From assembly GCA_030647775.1 (NCBI GenBank), contig JAUSJC010000010.1, positions 372,001-436,000 of the forward strand: DNA of 64,000 bases. The letters are read 5' to 3'. The notes under the pieces were generated by a model. It saw nothing but the letters and a program-made list of their open reading frames with translations. It did no database searches and was not told the DNA's origin. Origin of the DNA: Candidatus Curtissbacteria bacterium (GTDB lineage: Bacteria > Patescibacteria > Microgenomatia > Curtissbacterales > GWA2-41-24). Shown one piece after another: positions 1-8,770 of this stretch (positions within the stretch are counted from its first letter, which is position 1; the number at the start of each line of letters is the position of its first letter). A program made the translations under genes and the position numbers.

Positions 1-1158
1 ATTCCAGGCGAGAATGAGTATATAATCTGGTCTGTCTTTTGCTATTCTACTTTCCCCATAAACCGGGATATGAACACCGGGGGTAAATAACCCTTGTTTA
101 TATGGAGTGGAATCGACAATGTAGTCTAAAATGTTAGTGCCAATACCAAAATAATTAGTCAAAACATTGCCCTTTGCGGCAGCGCCATACCCAATAATTT
201 TTTTTCTCTTTTTCTTCAAATCGGTCAACAGTTCCATAAGCTCAACTTTTAAATTTTCAATTCTTCTGGCAAAATCGATCAAAGCCTTTGTTGAATATAA
301 GCCTTGGTTTTCTTCAACAGAAAGCAAATATTTCACGGTATTTAAGGCCTTATTGCTTTTACGGCTTTTTTTTCTGTGAATCAAACGGATAGAACCGCCA
401 TGTATCAAAAGTCGCTGGACACCTATTATCTCAAAACCATATAGGCTGATCAATTTAATCCAAGGCTTGAGTGAAAAATATGACAGATGTTCATGATAAA
501 TAGTATCGAATTCATTTTTTTTAATAAGGTCTACCAAATATGGAAATTCTGTAACAAATACACCGTCTTTTGCCAGCAAACTCGCTACACCCTCAAAGAC
601 CTGATGCAGATTATCAATATGGGCAATTACGTTAGTCGCGGTTATTACATCTGCTTTCCCATATTTTTTCACTATTTGTTTCGCGTTTCGAGCGTTAAAA
701 AATTTTACTTCCGTAGGTATTCCTTTCATCTCTGCAAGCTTCGCTAAATTTTTTGCAGGATCAATTCCAAGAACTTTAACTTCAAAATTTTTGAAAAAGG
801 TCAATAGGCTTCCATCATTAGATCCAATATCTACTACCAGTGAAGATTTATTCAATTTGAACTCCTTGTATATTTGAAAAGCAAGATTGCCAAAGTTATT
901 CATCATAACCTTGGCCATAGAAGGGATGTAAACATAGTTTTTGAACATCAGTGCGGGGTTAACAACAATAGAAAGTTGTACCAAACAACAGTCTTCACAA
1001 AATAAACATGCAAGTTCAAATTTCTGCTCGGAAGTTTTTAATTTATCTCTTTCTAAGAAGCCATTCGGTATCGGCATAGACCCTAAATCGAGAAATTTAA
1101 AAAGCCGCCTGCTATGACAAATTCTGCATTTTTCCACATCTCTATAAGCTTTTTTCAT
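1..1158 (-). CDS. Class I SAM-dependent C-methyltransferase with zinc-binding N-terminus (partial, runs off left edge)
   Basis: An open frame of 386 codons starts with ATG at 1158 and continues past the window edge; no stop is seen. The protein begins with a Cys cluster (C11-x2-C14, and C51, C54, C57, C58) and LDLGSMPIPNGF, the layout of sugar C-methyltransferases with a putative zinc-binding N-terminal domain. The SAM-binding motif VDIGSNDGSLL lies at about residues 109-119 with the acidic end of strand 2 in GIDPAK. The C-terminal part has GYGAAAKGN, seen in the Methyltransf_14-type domain that follows in this family. Such enzymes methylate a keto-sugar nucleotide, which fits the deoxysugar genes in the locus. 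By family length (about 400-410 residues) only a short C-terminus is missing. The specific substrate is not inferable. Confidence 0.85.
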   Translation of the reverse strand, partial: MKKAYRDVEKCRICHSRRLFKFLDLGSMPIPNGFLERDKLKTSEQKFELACLFCEDCCLVQLSIVVNPALMFKNYVYIPSMAKVMMNNFGNLAFQIYKEFKLNKSSLVVDIGSNDGSLLTFFKNFEVKVLGIDPAKNLAKLAEMKGIPTEVKFFNARNAKQIVKKYGKADVITATNVIAHIDNLHQVFEGVASLLAKDGVFVTEFPYLVDLIKKNEFDTIYHEHLSYFSLKPWIKLISLYGFEIIGVQRLLIHGGSIRLIHRKKSRKSNKALNTVKYLLSVEENQGLYSTKALIDFARRIENLKVELMELLTDLKKKRKKIIGYGAAAKGNVLTNYFGIGTNILDYIVDSTPYKQGLFTPGVHIPVYGESRIAKDRPDYILILAWN

Positions 1159-1165
1159 AGAGTTA

Positions 1166-1195
1166 ATAATAGGGCTATCGGAGATTATTAATCAA
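1166..1195 (-). promoter_or_regulatory. Sigma70-like promoter for the C-methyltransferase
   Basis: On the minus strand TTGATT (1195-1190), an 18-nt spacer and TATTAT (1171-1166) precede the ATG at 1158 by only 7 nt. No Shine-Dalgarno sequence fits, so the transcript would be leaderless or nearly so. Inferred from sequence alone. Confidence 0.45.
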
Positions 1196-1250
1196 GTTCA
1201 AGATTATGAGTCGAATTGGTGAAGACTTATTCTGAGCGAAAATCAGAGAA

Positions 1251-1303
1251 CCACGGCCTTAGTTCGCAAGCTCACGTTTTTGCTTCGCAAAAAGAGGCCG
1301 TGG
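1251..1303. repeat. Palindromic intergenic element
   Basis: CCACGGCCT (1251-1259) and AGGCCGTGG (1295-1303) are a perfect 9-bp inverted repeat around a 35-nt loop that itself carries two copies of TTCGCAA and a small TTGC-TTC-GCAA hairpin. It lies 4 nt past the stop of the upstream minus-strand gene. It could act as a transcription terminator or be a dispersed palindromic repeat. There is no clear T-run immediately after either arm, which weakens the terminator reading. Confidence 0.5.
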
Positions 1304-1307
1304 GAAT

Positions 1308-2966
1308 CTATTTAAACTTTAAAATATCAAAATATGGCCCGGTACGTTCTAGGCTATACATTGAAAACGTCTCCCCATTATCATAGCTCTCAAAATTAGA
1401 AGCGGCTTCGTATAATGCTTCTGGTAGTATTCCACGATATGCAAGCCCGCTTTTCAAAGGGCTAAAGGTGGCTACCTTTTTCAGCAAATTAGGGTTTTGT
1501 GAATAAATACTGTCTTTCGGGTAGTAGTAGTAGTCTATGACATAAGAAATAGGATAATCGCCTGTTGCGTTGTTAAGTTTTTCCATTTTCGTTTTGCCGC
1601 CCGCGGGTGCCGTGTAGACAATGTTTCTCATATTAGGCAAGTAGTTACCGCTAAGCACAGTTGCTTCCTGATAATAATTAGGCTGGAATTTTTGTCCATT
1701 TAAAATTGCTTCTTTTGAAGGAACGAAAGTTTGATATCTTCCTCCTAAATAAGCAATAGGTTCTCGCGGGTTAATATTTCGAGCGATCCAATCTCTTGCC
1801 TGAATGAAAGTCGGTTCTTTCAAAAAAATATAATTCCAGTAAAAAGAATTAAAACCTGCAACAAAAAAAATTACCGTCAGGGTAAAAAATTTCAAAGGCC
1901 AGCTATTTTCCAATAAGCGCCATTTAAGGCCATTCCAAGTGGCAAAAGCCGCAAAAGGGATGAGTAGAAAAATTGCAATATTAAAATAATGCAAAACGGG
2001 GTAAAGAAAAAACAATGCAAAAACAAAATTAGCAATGAGGAAATAAAATACGAGCCTTGCTTGTTTGCTAAAGGTTCTAAAACCAAAGACGCTAAGTGTT
2101 CCAAATAATAATATTACAAAATCTGTCTTTGCAAAACTTCTGATGATAAAAAACAAGTTGGGATTGGTCAAATTATTGATAAGTTTCGCCAATATACCGC
2201 TTTCATGTCTGAATAACGCGCCAATAAAGGAATCGGGTCGTAGTTTTAAAAGAGCGTCCTCAAATCCTGAATGTAAGACTAATCTGCTTAAAATCAAAAC
2301 AGAAAATGCACTTAGCAAAAGACCGATTATAAATTGGCGTAAATACTTTTTTTCAAAGAAGAGAAATATCAGGGGGAAGCTGAAAATCCCAATTTGTAGA
2401 AAACCATAAGAAACAATTGCACAAATAAATGCCCATAAAAATTGTCTCTTTAAACAAAAATATAAAGCCAACAGCAAAAAAAACATTGCTTCGGGCCATG
2501 GTCTTGCAAAATGAGACATGTGAACCAAATTGAATGAAAAAGAGGCAAGCAGTGCAGCCAGCATAGCGATCCGTTTATTCTCGAATAAAAGCTTTGTCAA
2601 GTGATAAATTAAAAGAATTGTTAGAGTACCAAAGAATGCCGAGTAAAATCTCGGTATAAATAAAAAGTAACCCTCATGTGTAATTACAAATTGCCTAAAC
2701 TCATCAATATTATGGATATTACCCATTGTCTTCATATATAGATAAGAAAAGCCAATAAAAGGAATTTGGATGTAGGCACTAAGAGGCGTGTAATAAGATT
2801 GAGACTTTATCGTTTTTTGTGCAATCATCGTATAAGCTGATATTTGCGTAATTGCCTCATCGTTAGAGACATAAAGCGATGGGGAACCAAAATTTAAACC
2901 CAAAAAACGTAGTCCTACACCAACCAAGACAATTAAAATTAAAAATTTACTTTTGAATAACGACAT
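1308..2966 (-). CDS. GT39/ArnT-like polytopic membrane glycosyltransferase
   Basis: A 552-residue protein with about ten or more hydrophobic segments, an N-terminal signal-anchor and, right after it, an acidic loop motif NDEA (D36-E37). This is the layout of GT-C enzymes of the PMT/ArnT family, where an Asp/Glu in the first extracytoplasmic loop is catalytic and the sugar donor is a polyprenyl-phosphate sugar. The hydrophilic C-terminal third (about residues 385-552) would be extracytoplasmic. It is transcribed away from the methyltransferase at 3035, with a 68-bp divergent spacer. The family supports transfer of a sugar onto a glycan, lipid or protein outside the membrane; acceptor and sugar are unknown. 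Confidence 0.8.
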   Translation of the reverse strand: MSLFKSKFLILIVLVGVGLRFLGLNFGSPSLYVSNDEAITQISAYTMIAQKTIKSQSYYTPLSAYIQIPFIGFSYLYMKTMGNIHNIDEFRQFVITHEGYFLFIPRFYSAFFGTLTILLIYHLTKLLFENKRIAMLAALLASFSFNLVHMSHFARPWPEAMFFLLLALYFCLKRQFLWAFICAIVSYGFLQIGIFSFPLIFLFFEKKYLRQFIIGLLLSAFSVLILSRLVLHSGFEDALLKLRPDSFIGALFRHESGILAKLINNLTNPNLFFIIRSFAKTDFVILLFGTLSVFGFRTFSKQARLVFYFLIANFVFALFFLYPVLHYFNIAIFLLIPFAAFATWNGLKWRLLENSWPLKFFTLTVIFFVAGFNSFYWNYIFLKEPTFIQARDWIARNINPREPIAYLGGRYQTFVPSKEAILNGQKFQPNYYQEATVLSGNYLPNMRNIVYTAPAGGKTKMEKLNNATGDYPISYVIDYYYYPKDSIYSQNPNLLKKVATFSPLKSGLAYRGILPEALYEAASNFESYDNGETFSMYSLERTGPYFDILKFK

Positions 2967-3016
2967 TTAACAATTAATTTATCATTCACCCTAGAGTATA
3001 CATTTAAAAGTTCCTG

Positions 3017-3025
3017 TGCTACAAT
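3017..3025 (+). promoter_or_regulatory. Extended -10 promoter for the 3035 operon
   Basis: TGCTACAAT (TGn extended -10, TACAAT at 3020-3025) stands 9 nt before the ATG at 3035, separated by a T-rich run. No convincing -35 or Shine-Dalgarno is seen, as expected for an extended -10 promoter with a leaderless start. Inference from sequence only. Confidence 0.45.
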
Positions 3026-3034
3026 TTTTTTTTA

Positions 3035-3670
3035 ATGAAAACGATACAAAAATTTGATGAGAAATTTATCGAGTTCAACAAGAGTTATTATAAAGATATA
3101 GAAGATTACGATTGGGTGGAGGTAACCGACAAATTAAAGGGCTTGGAATCTTTTTTCCATAAACTTAGGGAATACTGGGTCCTAAGACTTATTAATAAGA
3201 ACCTTCGAGGTACCGTAATTTTAGACGCTGGTTGCGGAACCGGCCTAATATTAAGACACCTGCCTCATGGTTCTTATGGGGTCGATATTAACCCCAGAAA
3301 CATAAAAAGGGCAAAAGTTCACGCACCGAAAGCGCAAATCGTCAAAGCCGATATTGAAAAACTTCCGTTTAAAGATAATTTTTTTTCCACAATAGTTTGC
3401 ACGGAAGTCATAGAACACCAGCCGGATCCCAATCCGACCATCAAAGAATTTATAAGGGTGCTTCAAAAAGGGGGAGTTTTAATTGGCAGTGTTCCAAGCG
3501 ATTCCCCGATATGGTTTTTAAGGTTCCTCTCCAGTACTTGTCCGCGAGGCGAACCTTTTCATAAAAATTTTAAATGTAAAGAATTAAAAAGTTTGTTTAG
3601 GGAATTTAAAATCCTTCACCTTGCCAGGTCTGTTTTGGGGATGAGCTACTTCTTCGTTCTAGAAAAATAA
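3035..3670 (+). CDS. Class I SAM-dependent methyltransferase
   Basis: A 211-residue soluble protein of the Methyltransf_11/25 type. Motif I is ILDAGCGTG (about residues 60-68), followed by GVDINPRNI for the ribose-binding acidic turn, KADIEKLPF for motif II and CTEVIEHQPDP for motif III, all in the order expected for the Rossmann-like SAM fold. It heads a plus-strand group (this gene, an SGNH protein at 3681, another methyltransferase at 4888, a GNAT at 5584), so it probably methylates a sugar or glycan precursor. The substrate cannot be read from the sequence. The start follows a strong extended -10 by 9 nt, and a longer frame is not available. Confidence 0.85.
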   Translation: MKTIQKFDEKFIEFNKSYYKDIEDYDWVEVTDKLKGLESFFHKLREYWVLRLINKNLRGTVILDAGCGTGLILRHLPHGSYGVDINPRNIKRAKVHAPKAQIVKADIEKLPFKDNFFSTIVCTEVIEHQPDPNPTIKEFIRVLQKGGVLIGSVPSDSPIWFLRFLSSTCPRGEPFHKNFKCKELKSLFREFKILHLARSVLGMSYFFVLEK

Positions 3671-3680
3671 TTATAACCAT

Positions 3681-4877
3681 ATGATTGAAAAAAGCAGTAG
3701 AGTGAACCTTTACTTAAAATCTCTTTTAGTAATAGCGGCTATTTTAATAGGCCTCGCTGTTTTCGAGATTTTTACGAGGTTTATCATTTTTTCTAAGAGC
3801 AACCCTACAACCCAAATAATCGGGACATGTAAAAAGAAAGATACTTATCTTTATACGGCATTTATTCCAAATAGTAGGTGTTCATATAAAACTAAAGAGT
3901 GGTCGGCAACTTACGTAATTAATTCACTCGGATTTAGAGATTTTGAATACAGCCTAGATAAACCAAATAATACCTACAGAATTTTAATCATGGGGGATTC
4001 TTTCTTTGAAGGAGTTGGGGTGGATATTGAAAATACGGCAGGTAAAATATTAGAGAGGAAAATTAAACAGAATTCAAAATTGCCGGTAGAAGTTATTCAA
4101 GTAGGAACCGCCGGGTGGTCTCCTCTTTTAGAGTATCTCTATTTGGTAAAATTTGGAATTAAATTCCATCCTGATTTGGTGATTCAAACCATCAATGCAA
4201 CGGATTTTAAAGACGAATATTTTTTCGATAGCCATCTTACTCCTGAGGCGAAAAAAATTCTTCAAAGCGAAGAATCCTCAGATTTAATAACTGCACCAAA
4301 TCTAAAAGTCTTTGACGTATCAGATTCATCTAGCCAAAGCACTAACAAGCAGTCGGAAGTAGCGAAAATTAAATCATTCCTTACAAGTCACTTCATTCTG
4401 TTCAAGAATTTGGAAACGCTGAAAAACGCATATTCCCGTAGGTTTCAAAAGGACAAAATTAGTGATAATCTGTTTGCTATAACCGAGCTGCAAAAGCCCA
4501 AAGATTACAATGATGCATTCAAAAGGCCTGAAAAGTACATTTTGAAAAATCGGGAGCTACTGGATAAAAACGGAACCGATTTTCTGTTAGTAGTTTTCCC
4601 TCATGGGCAAGTCTTAAATGGTCAGGAATGGAAAGATGGAAGGCTTGACTACGGCTTTAAAAGAGGAGTGACATATTCGAATAGGGCACTCGATGATTTA
4701 ATCAGCTGGTCCCATGACGTTGGGATAGATGCACTAGATTTGACAAGCGATATGAGACAGGCAAGTGGATCCAGGAAACTTTTCTTCGACCAGGATGGTC
4801 ACTGGAATGAAAATGGGCATAGAGTGTTTGCCGATTTATTGGCAGACCAAATATTTAAAAAAACTTATATAAAATAG
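3681..4877 (+). CDS. Membrane-anchored SGNH/GDSL hydrolase-like protein (AlgX/AlgJ-like)
   Basis: A 398-residue protein with one N-terminal membrane helix (about residues 11-33) followed by an SGNH domain. Block I is IMGDSFFEG with the catalytic Ser, an oxyanion/Asn block occurs around INATDF, and block V is DQDGHWNENGH with the Asp-x-His pair. The D-x-H-W form resembles AlgX/AlgJ/PatB-type polysaccharide O-acetyltransferases rather than plain lipases. It would act outside the membrane to add or remove acyl groups on the glycan. Two paralogues lie at 13428 and 16745. It starts 10 nt after the methyltransferase stop, so it is co-transcribed. Transfer versus hydrolysis is not decidable. Confidence 0.78.
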   Translation: MIEKSSRVNLYLKSLLVIAAILIGLAVFEIFTRFIIFSKSNPTTQIIGTCKKKDTYLYTAFIPNSRCSYKTKEWSATYVINSLGFRDFEYSLDKPNNTYRILIMGDSFFEGVGVDIENTAGKILERKIKQNSKLPVEVIQVGTAGWSPLLEYLYLVKFGIKFHPDLVIQTINATDFKDEYFFDSHLTPEAKKILQSEESSDLITAPNLKVFDVSDSSSQSTNKQSEVAKIKSFLTSHFILFKNLETLKNAYSRRFQKDKISDNLFAITELQKPKDYNDAFKRPEKYILKNRELLDKNGTDFLLVVFPHGQVLNGQEWKDGRLDYGFKRGVTYSNRALDDLISWSHDVGIDALDLTSDMRQASGSRKLFFDQDGHWNENGHRVFADLLADQIFKKTYIK

Positions 4878-4887
4878 CCAGTTAATC

Positions 4888-5490
4888 ATGCATCTAAAAA
4901 TATTAGAAACCAGCATGGGATACGATCTCAGCCAAAAGTTACTTGCACACTTTTTTTCGAAGCAATCTGCACAGGATTTGTCAAAGAAATTAAAGAGAAT
5001 GTCAGCAAACAGTGTTCTGGATGTTGGTTGTGCAACCGCTTTTTACAGGGACAATATTCCTGTGGACCACTTTGTTGGAATAGACGTAAACAAAAATTTT
5101 ATAGAATCAGCAAAGAAACGCTTCCCAAATGATAAGTTCTTCGTAATGGATGCAGTCAGCCTCAAGTTTCCTGATAGTGCTTTTGACGCGGTTATCTCAA
5201 AAGGGGTTCTCCATCATTTATCGGAAACCGGACTTATCAAGGCTCTCAAAGAGTCACTAAGAGTTTGTCGAAAAAATGGTCAAGTTATTGTCTGGGATGC
5301 AATCCAGCCTACAAGCAGGTGGAACATACTGGGAAAGTTTTTAAGGAATTTAGATCAGGGTCAGCACATACGGGAACAGGAGCAGTACAAGGCGCTACTC
5401 GAAAATAATTTTGTTCTTGATGAATTTAAAATATATTCGAGCTTTCCCTATGAAGCTTGCGCCTATACCATTTCAAAATCTAAAAATTAG
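4888..5490 (+). CDS. Class I SAM-dependent methyltransferase
   Basis: A 200-residue protein. Motif I is VLDVGCATA (about residues 45-53, with Ala in place of the usual second Gly), then FVGIDVNKNF, VMDAVSLKFP and the VISKGVLHHL segment typical of Methyltransf_11. It follows the SGNH gene by 10 nt on the same strand. The role is inferred as modification of a sugar or lipid-linked glycan. There is no membrane segment. The 93-bp gap to the next gene shows nothing recognisable. Confidence 0.82.
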   Translation: MHLKILETSMGYDLSQKLLAHFFSKQSAQDLSKKLKRMSANSVLDVGCATAFYRDNIPVDHFVGIDVNKNFIESAKKRFPNDKFFVMDAVSLKFPDSAFDAVISKGVLHHLSETGLIKALKESLRVCRKNGQVIVWDAIQPTSRWNILGKFLRNLDQGQHIREQEQYKALLENNFVLDEFKIYSSFPYEACAYTISKSKN

Positions 5491-5583
5491 AATTCTCCTT
5501 TTAACAATTGCCAATACTTTAAATTGAAAAGCGGAGCTCTTTAATGATATTCTTCACTAGCACTTATCAATTGAATCCAAATA

Positions 5584-6150
5584 ATGTTAATTAGAACAAT
5601 TGAGGAAAAAGATATCCCGCAAATAGCCAGTATTCATTTCAGGTACCTTAAAGTGGGCATCCTCTCCGCGCTTGGTGAAAGCTTTCTGGGAATATTTTAC
5701 AAATCATTTATGGGGAATAGCAACACCTTCACGTTAGTTGTTGTCGATGACTCTAAAATTGTCGGTTTCGCAAGCGGCGCAACAAACCTAAAGACGATTC
5801 TCAAAGCAACAATTTTAAGTCTCTGGTTTCCAGTAATGATTACCGTTATCAAAAAACCAAATATTTTTGCAAAACTTGCTCAAACACCTTTTTATCCAAG
5901 CTTCAAATCGGGGCAAAATTTTGGCGAGATTTTTTCCCTTGCCGTCGTTCCCAGCGCAAGAGGGAAGGGGATCGGAACAAAACTTATAAAAGCCTGCCAA
6001 ATAGAGTTTAAAAAAAGAGGCTATAACCACTTCCGGCTGTCAGTTAGGGAGAAGATGCAAGAAGCCAATATTTTTTATCAGAAGCTAAAACTTAAAAAGA
6101 AAGGTTCAGCGAGATTTTTAAACGAGAAAATTATTTTCTACGGCAACTAA
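5584..6150 (+). CDS. GNAT-family N-acetyltransferase
   Basis: A 188-residue protein opening with LIRTIEEKDIPQIASIH, the usual N-terminal strand-helix of GNAT enzymes. The acetyl-CoA pyrophosphate-binding loop is VVPSARGKGIGTKLI (around residues 120-134; consensus Q/R-x-x-G-x-G/A), followed by a C-terminal ANIFYQKLKLKKKG strand-helix typical of the fold. In this setting the substrate may be an amino-sugar made by the PLP aminotransferases of the locus, or a protein; this is inference. The stop lies 2 nt before the convergent stop of the GT39 gene at 6153. Confidence 0.82.
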   Translation: MLIRTIEEKDIPQIASIHFRYLKVGILSALGESFLGIFYKSFMGNSNTFTLVVVDDSKIVGFASGATNLKTILKATILSLWFPVMITVIKKPNIFAKLAQTPFYPSFKSGQNFGEIFSLAVVPSARGKGIGTKLIKACQIEFKKRGYNHFRLSVREKMQEANIFYQKLKLKKKGSARFLNEKIIFYGN

Positions 6151-6152
6151 AA

Positions 6153-8000
6153 TCATTCTGCAATTTCATAAACCTTTATTTTGACTTCCCTCTTTGCCGT
6201 CAAAAACTGTCTTGAAAAGTCAAGTTTACCCAAAGGAATAAGTTTTTTTTGAATATCTTCCTCTGTTAGCCAAGGCCCTTTATCAATGCGCTGGTTGTCA
6301 AAAACGTCAGGTACCAGTAAGATTTTGGGATTGAATTCTAAATAATTTTGGTTAAGCCCCGAAACAAAATTAAGTCGGGGAGCGAAGTAAATTACCTTAG
6401 ACCGATTTTGAATTGCAAGTTCATGGCCGAGGAATCCGATGACAACAGAGTTATCGGCATATTTACCAAGCTCTCTGCTTGCATTATAAAGATTAAAACT
6501 CGGATGCAAAAAGATTGTCACTAAGCCAAAAACTGAAAAAATTAAATATAACGTAGAAAAAAAGATTATAGATTTATTAAAAATAGCCCTGTATGAAAAG
6601 ATACTCAAAATTATAATCACAGCAGTTATAATTTCCAGAATTGTGATTTCTGTGCGACTCAATACCGCTACTTTAAACATGGTCATAAGACCAGCCATAG
6701 TTGGAACAAAAGAAATTGCAGGAAGAGCAATCAAAAGGATGGCATTAAATTTTATTAAGAAATCCCAAGCTTTCTTTTTGTAAAAAAAATTAAATGTGGT
6801 TCCTAAAGCAAAAACTAGCAAAATAGAGGCAATTGGTAACTGATAGACGATTTGTTCATCCTCCAAGACTCTCTTGGCAATTGCAAGCAAAAATTTTCCT
6901 ATCAAAACCGAAAGAGGATAAAATAGCAAAAAAATTAACAAACTTTTTGTTACTCCACTAATATTTTTTACTTGAATATCTTTTATTTTTAAGAAATATT
7001 TCTTATGCAGAATTATAGTTTGCGCTGATAAAATGGAGAGCGGCACTAAAAGTGGAAGGAGTCGAGCATTTGTAACCTGGGACATAAAAGGAGTTAAAAT
7101 AAATGCTCCAAAAAGCCAATAGAATGATACTCTTTGGCAGTAGCCAGTTTCTAATTTTTTAAAATACGTGGCGAATATATTGACCAAAGACAAAATTACC
7201 AGCGGGAAAACAAATGGCGATCCCCAAAAAGGATGGGTAAAAAAGTTGATTACATTTGTCCATAATGCCGTGCTATTCCCGGGGTAATACCATTTAGCAA
7301 ATGTTGAATATATTAAAATTACTTTATTTCCCCAAATAACCGAAATCGGTATAGCGATTAAAAGAAAGACGAGTATGCTTCCGGCCAAGAATTTAACAAC
7401 ATCTTTACTCCCGATTTTCTTGGAAAAGTAATCAATTATTATAATTGCTGTCATTGATGGCAGAAATAAAAATGCTGTTGTTTTGGAAAGAAGCGCAAGC
7501 GAGGTTGCTGCGCCGGCAACAAGGTATTTTTCCCCAGTCCAGAGCCAAACTGCCAAGGCCATAAAAAGAATCGAAAGCGACTCCGGTACAGCGAGCCTGT
7601 TATGCAAAAGAAGGGCTGTATTGATGGATATTAAAAAGGTTGCAACTAGCGCAATTTTTTCACCCATAGGCCGGGCGATTTTATAGGTAATAAGAACTAT
7701 GAAAAATCCGGATAAGGCACTAAGAATTCTAGCCTGCCAGAAGCCAACACCAAAGAAAGAAAAACTTAAAAACGAAACAGCACTAAAAAGGGGAGCAGCC
7801 GCAAAATCATGGTAAAACTCGTCAGGAGCTAAATGGCCGAATGTTTTTAAATTCCTTGCGTTGTAAAGCCAGTAACCTTCATCACCGACCTGGCCGCTAT
7901 CAAGGAGTATTGAAGGGTCGACCCTTAGATTGAAAAATCGTACGCAAAAGGCCAAAACCAAAATCAAAAAAAATAAAACTATGAAATTTTTATCTTTCAA
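6153..8000 (-). CDS. GT39/ArnT-like polytopic membrane glycosyltransferase
   Basis: A 615-residue membrane protein with many hydrophobic helices. After the first helix comes VGDEGYW (D40-E41), matching the catalytic acidic motif of GT39/PMT-family GT-C enzymes, followed by YNARN, also common in this family. The C-terminal approximately 110 residues are hydrophilic. The start overlaps the ABC ATPase stop by 4 nt (ATGA), so it is the last gene of a seven-gene minus-strand operon that starts at 13284. It probably transfers a sugar from a polyprenyl-phosphate donor outside the membrane. Acceptor unknown. Confidence 0.8.
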   Translation of the reverse strand: MKDKNFIVLFFLILVLAFCVRFFNLRVDPSILLDSGQVGDEGYWLYNARNLKTFGHLAPDEFYHDFAAAPLFSAVSFLSFSFFGVGFWQARILSALSGFFIVLITYKIARPMGEKIALVATFLISINTALLLHNRLAVPESLSILFMALAVWLWTGEKYLVAGAATSLALLSKTTAFLFLPSMTAIIIIDYFSKKIGSKDVVKFLAGSILVFLLIAIPISVIWGNKVILIYSTFAKWYYPGNSTALWTNVINFFTHPFWGSPFVFPLVILSLVNIFATYFKKLETGYCQRVSFYWLFGAFILTPFMSQVTNARLLPLLVPLSILSAQTIILHKKYFLKIKDIQVKNISGVTKSLLIFLLFYPLSVLIGKFLLAIAKRVLEDEQIVYQLPIASILLVFALGTTFNFFYKKKAWDFLIKFNAILLIALPAISFVPTMAGLMTMFKVAVLSRTEITILEIITAVIIILSIFSYRAIFNKSIIFFSTLYLIFSVFGLVTIFLHPSFNLYNASRELGKYADNSVVIGFLGHELAIQNRSKVIYFAPRLNFVSGLNQNYLEFNPKILLVPDVFDNQRIDKGPWLTEEDIQKKLIPLGKLDFSRQFLTAKREVKIKVYEIAE

Positions 8001-8749
8001 ATTTGTTCCTCGGTTGCTTCTTTTAAGTAGTCTTTAATAACCACATCCGGTGAACCGATTTTCTTAATTTTGCCTTTTTCTAAATAAATAACCTTAGAGC
8101 AAATACTTTTGATGGCTTCCAGATTATGTGAAACGAAAATAATCGATTTTTCCTTTGTAAAAGAAAGCATTTTAGAAAGGCATTTTTCTTGAAAATTAAT
8201 ATCTCCCACCGCCAAAACTTCGTCGACCAAAAGTATATCCGGATCGCAAAAAGCACAAACGGAAAACCCCAAGCGGGAATACATTCCGGAGGAATATTTT
8301 TTAATGGGGATATCCAGAAACCTTTTAATTTCCGCAAAATCGACAATTTCGTCAAATTTTTTCTCAATCTCTTTCTTCTTCATTCCCAAAATTGCTCCAT
8401 ATAGAAAAATATTTTCCCTTCCCGAAAGTTCGGGATGAAGCCCGGCCCCAAGTTCTATAAATGCGCCAATCCTGCCGCGGGCTTCAATTTCTCCGCCGTC
8501 AGGGTAAGTAATTTTTGAAATTAATTTTAGAATAGTCGATTTTCCAGCCCCATTTTTCCCAATGATCCCTAGTGTTTCGCCTCTCTCCACGGAAAATGAA
8601 ACATTTTTTAAAGCAACAATTCTTTCCTCTTTTAATTTCCTCCCGATTATTCTATTTAGGTTTCCCCCCAGGGCCTGGGTTAGGAGACCATATCTCCCTT
8701 TTGCGGGATTGTAAGTTTTAGTTACGTTTTTAAATTCAATCTGCTTCAT
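7997..8749 (-). CDS. ABC transporter ATP-binding protein, polysaccharide export (Wzt/TagH type)
   Basis: A 250-residue ATPase. Walker A is GKNGAGKST (residues 64-72), the signature is SSGM (about 153-156) and Walker B is DILLVDE (171-177), with the switch His in FVSHN. The position of Walker A behind a roughly 60-residue N-terminal stretch including KTYNPAKG is typical of O-antigen and teichoic-acid exporters. It is short, so it lacks the C-terminal carbohydrate-recognition domain of long Wzt proteins. It pairs with the permease at 8771. Together they would flip a lipid-linked glycan to the outside, an alternative to the Wzx route encoded at 29151. Confidence 0.9.
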   Translation of the reverse strand: MKQIEFKNVTKTYNPAKGRYGLLTQALGGNLNRIIGRKLKEERIVALKNVSFSVERGETLGIIGKNGAGKSTILKLISKITYPDGGEIEARGRIGAFIELGAGLHPELSGRENIFLYGAILGMKKKEIEKKFDEIVDFAEIKRFLDIPIKKYSSGMYSRLGFSVCAFCDPDILLVDEVLAVGDINFQEKCLSKMLSFTKEKSIIFVSHNLEAIKSICSKVIYLEKGKIKKIGSPDVVIKDYLKEATEEQI

Positions 8750-8770
8750 TGCTTGGAGATATTTCTTTCA

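Noticed and set aside
1251..1303. Clear intrinsic terminator
   Set aside because: The stem is good but no T-run follows either arm and the loop is 35 nt; kept only as a palindrome.
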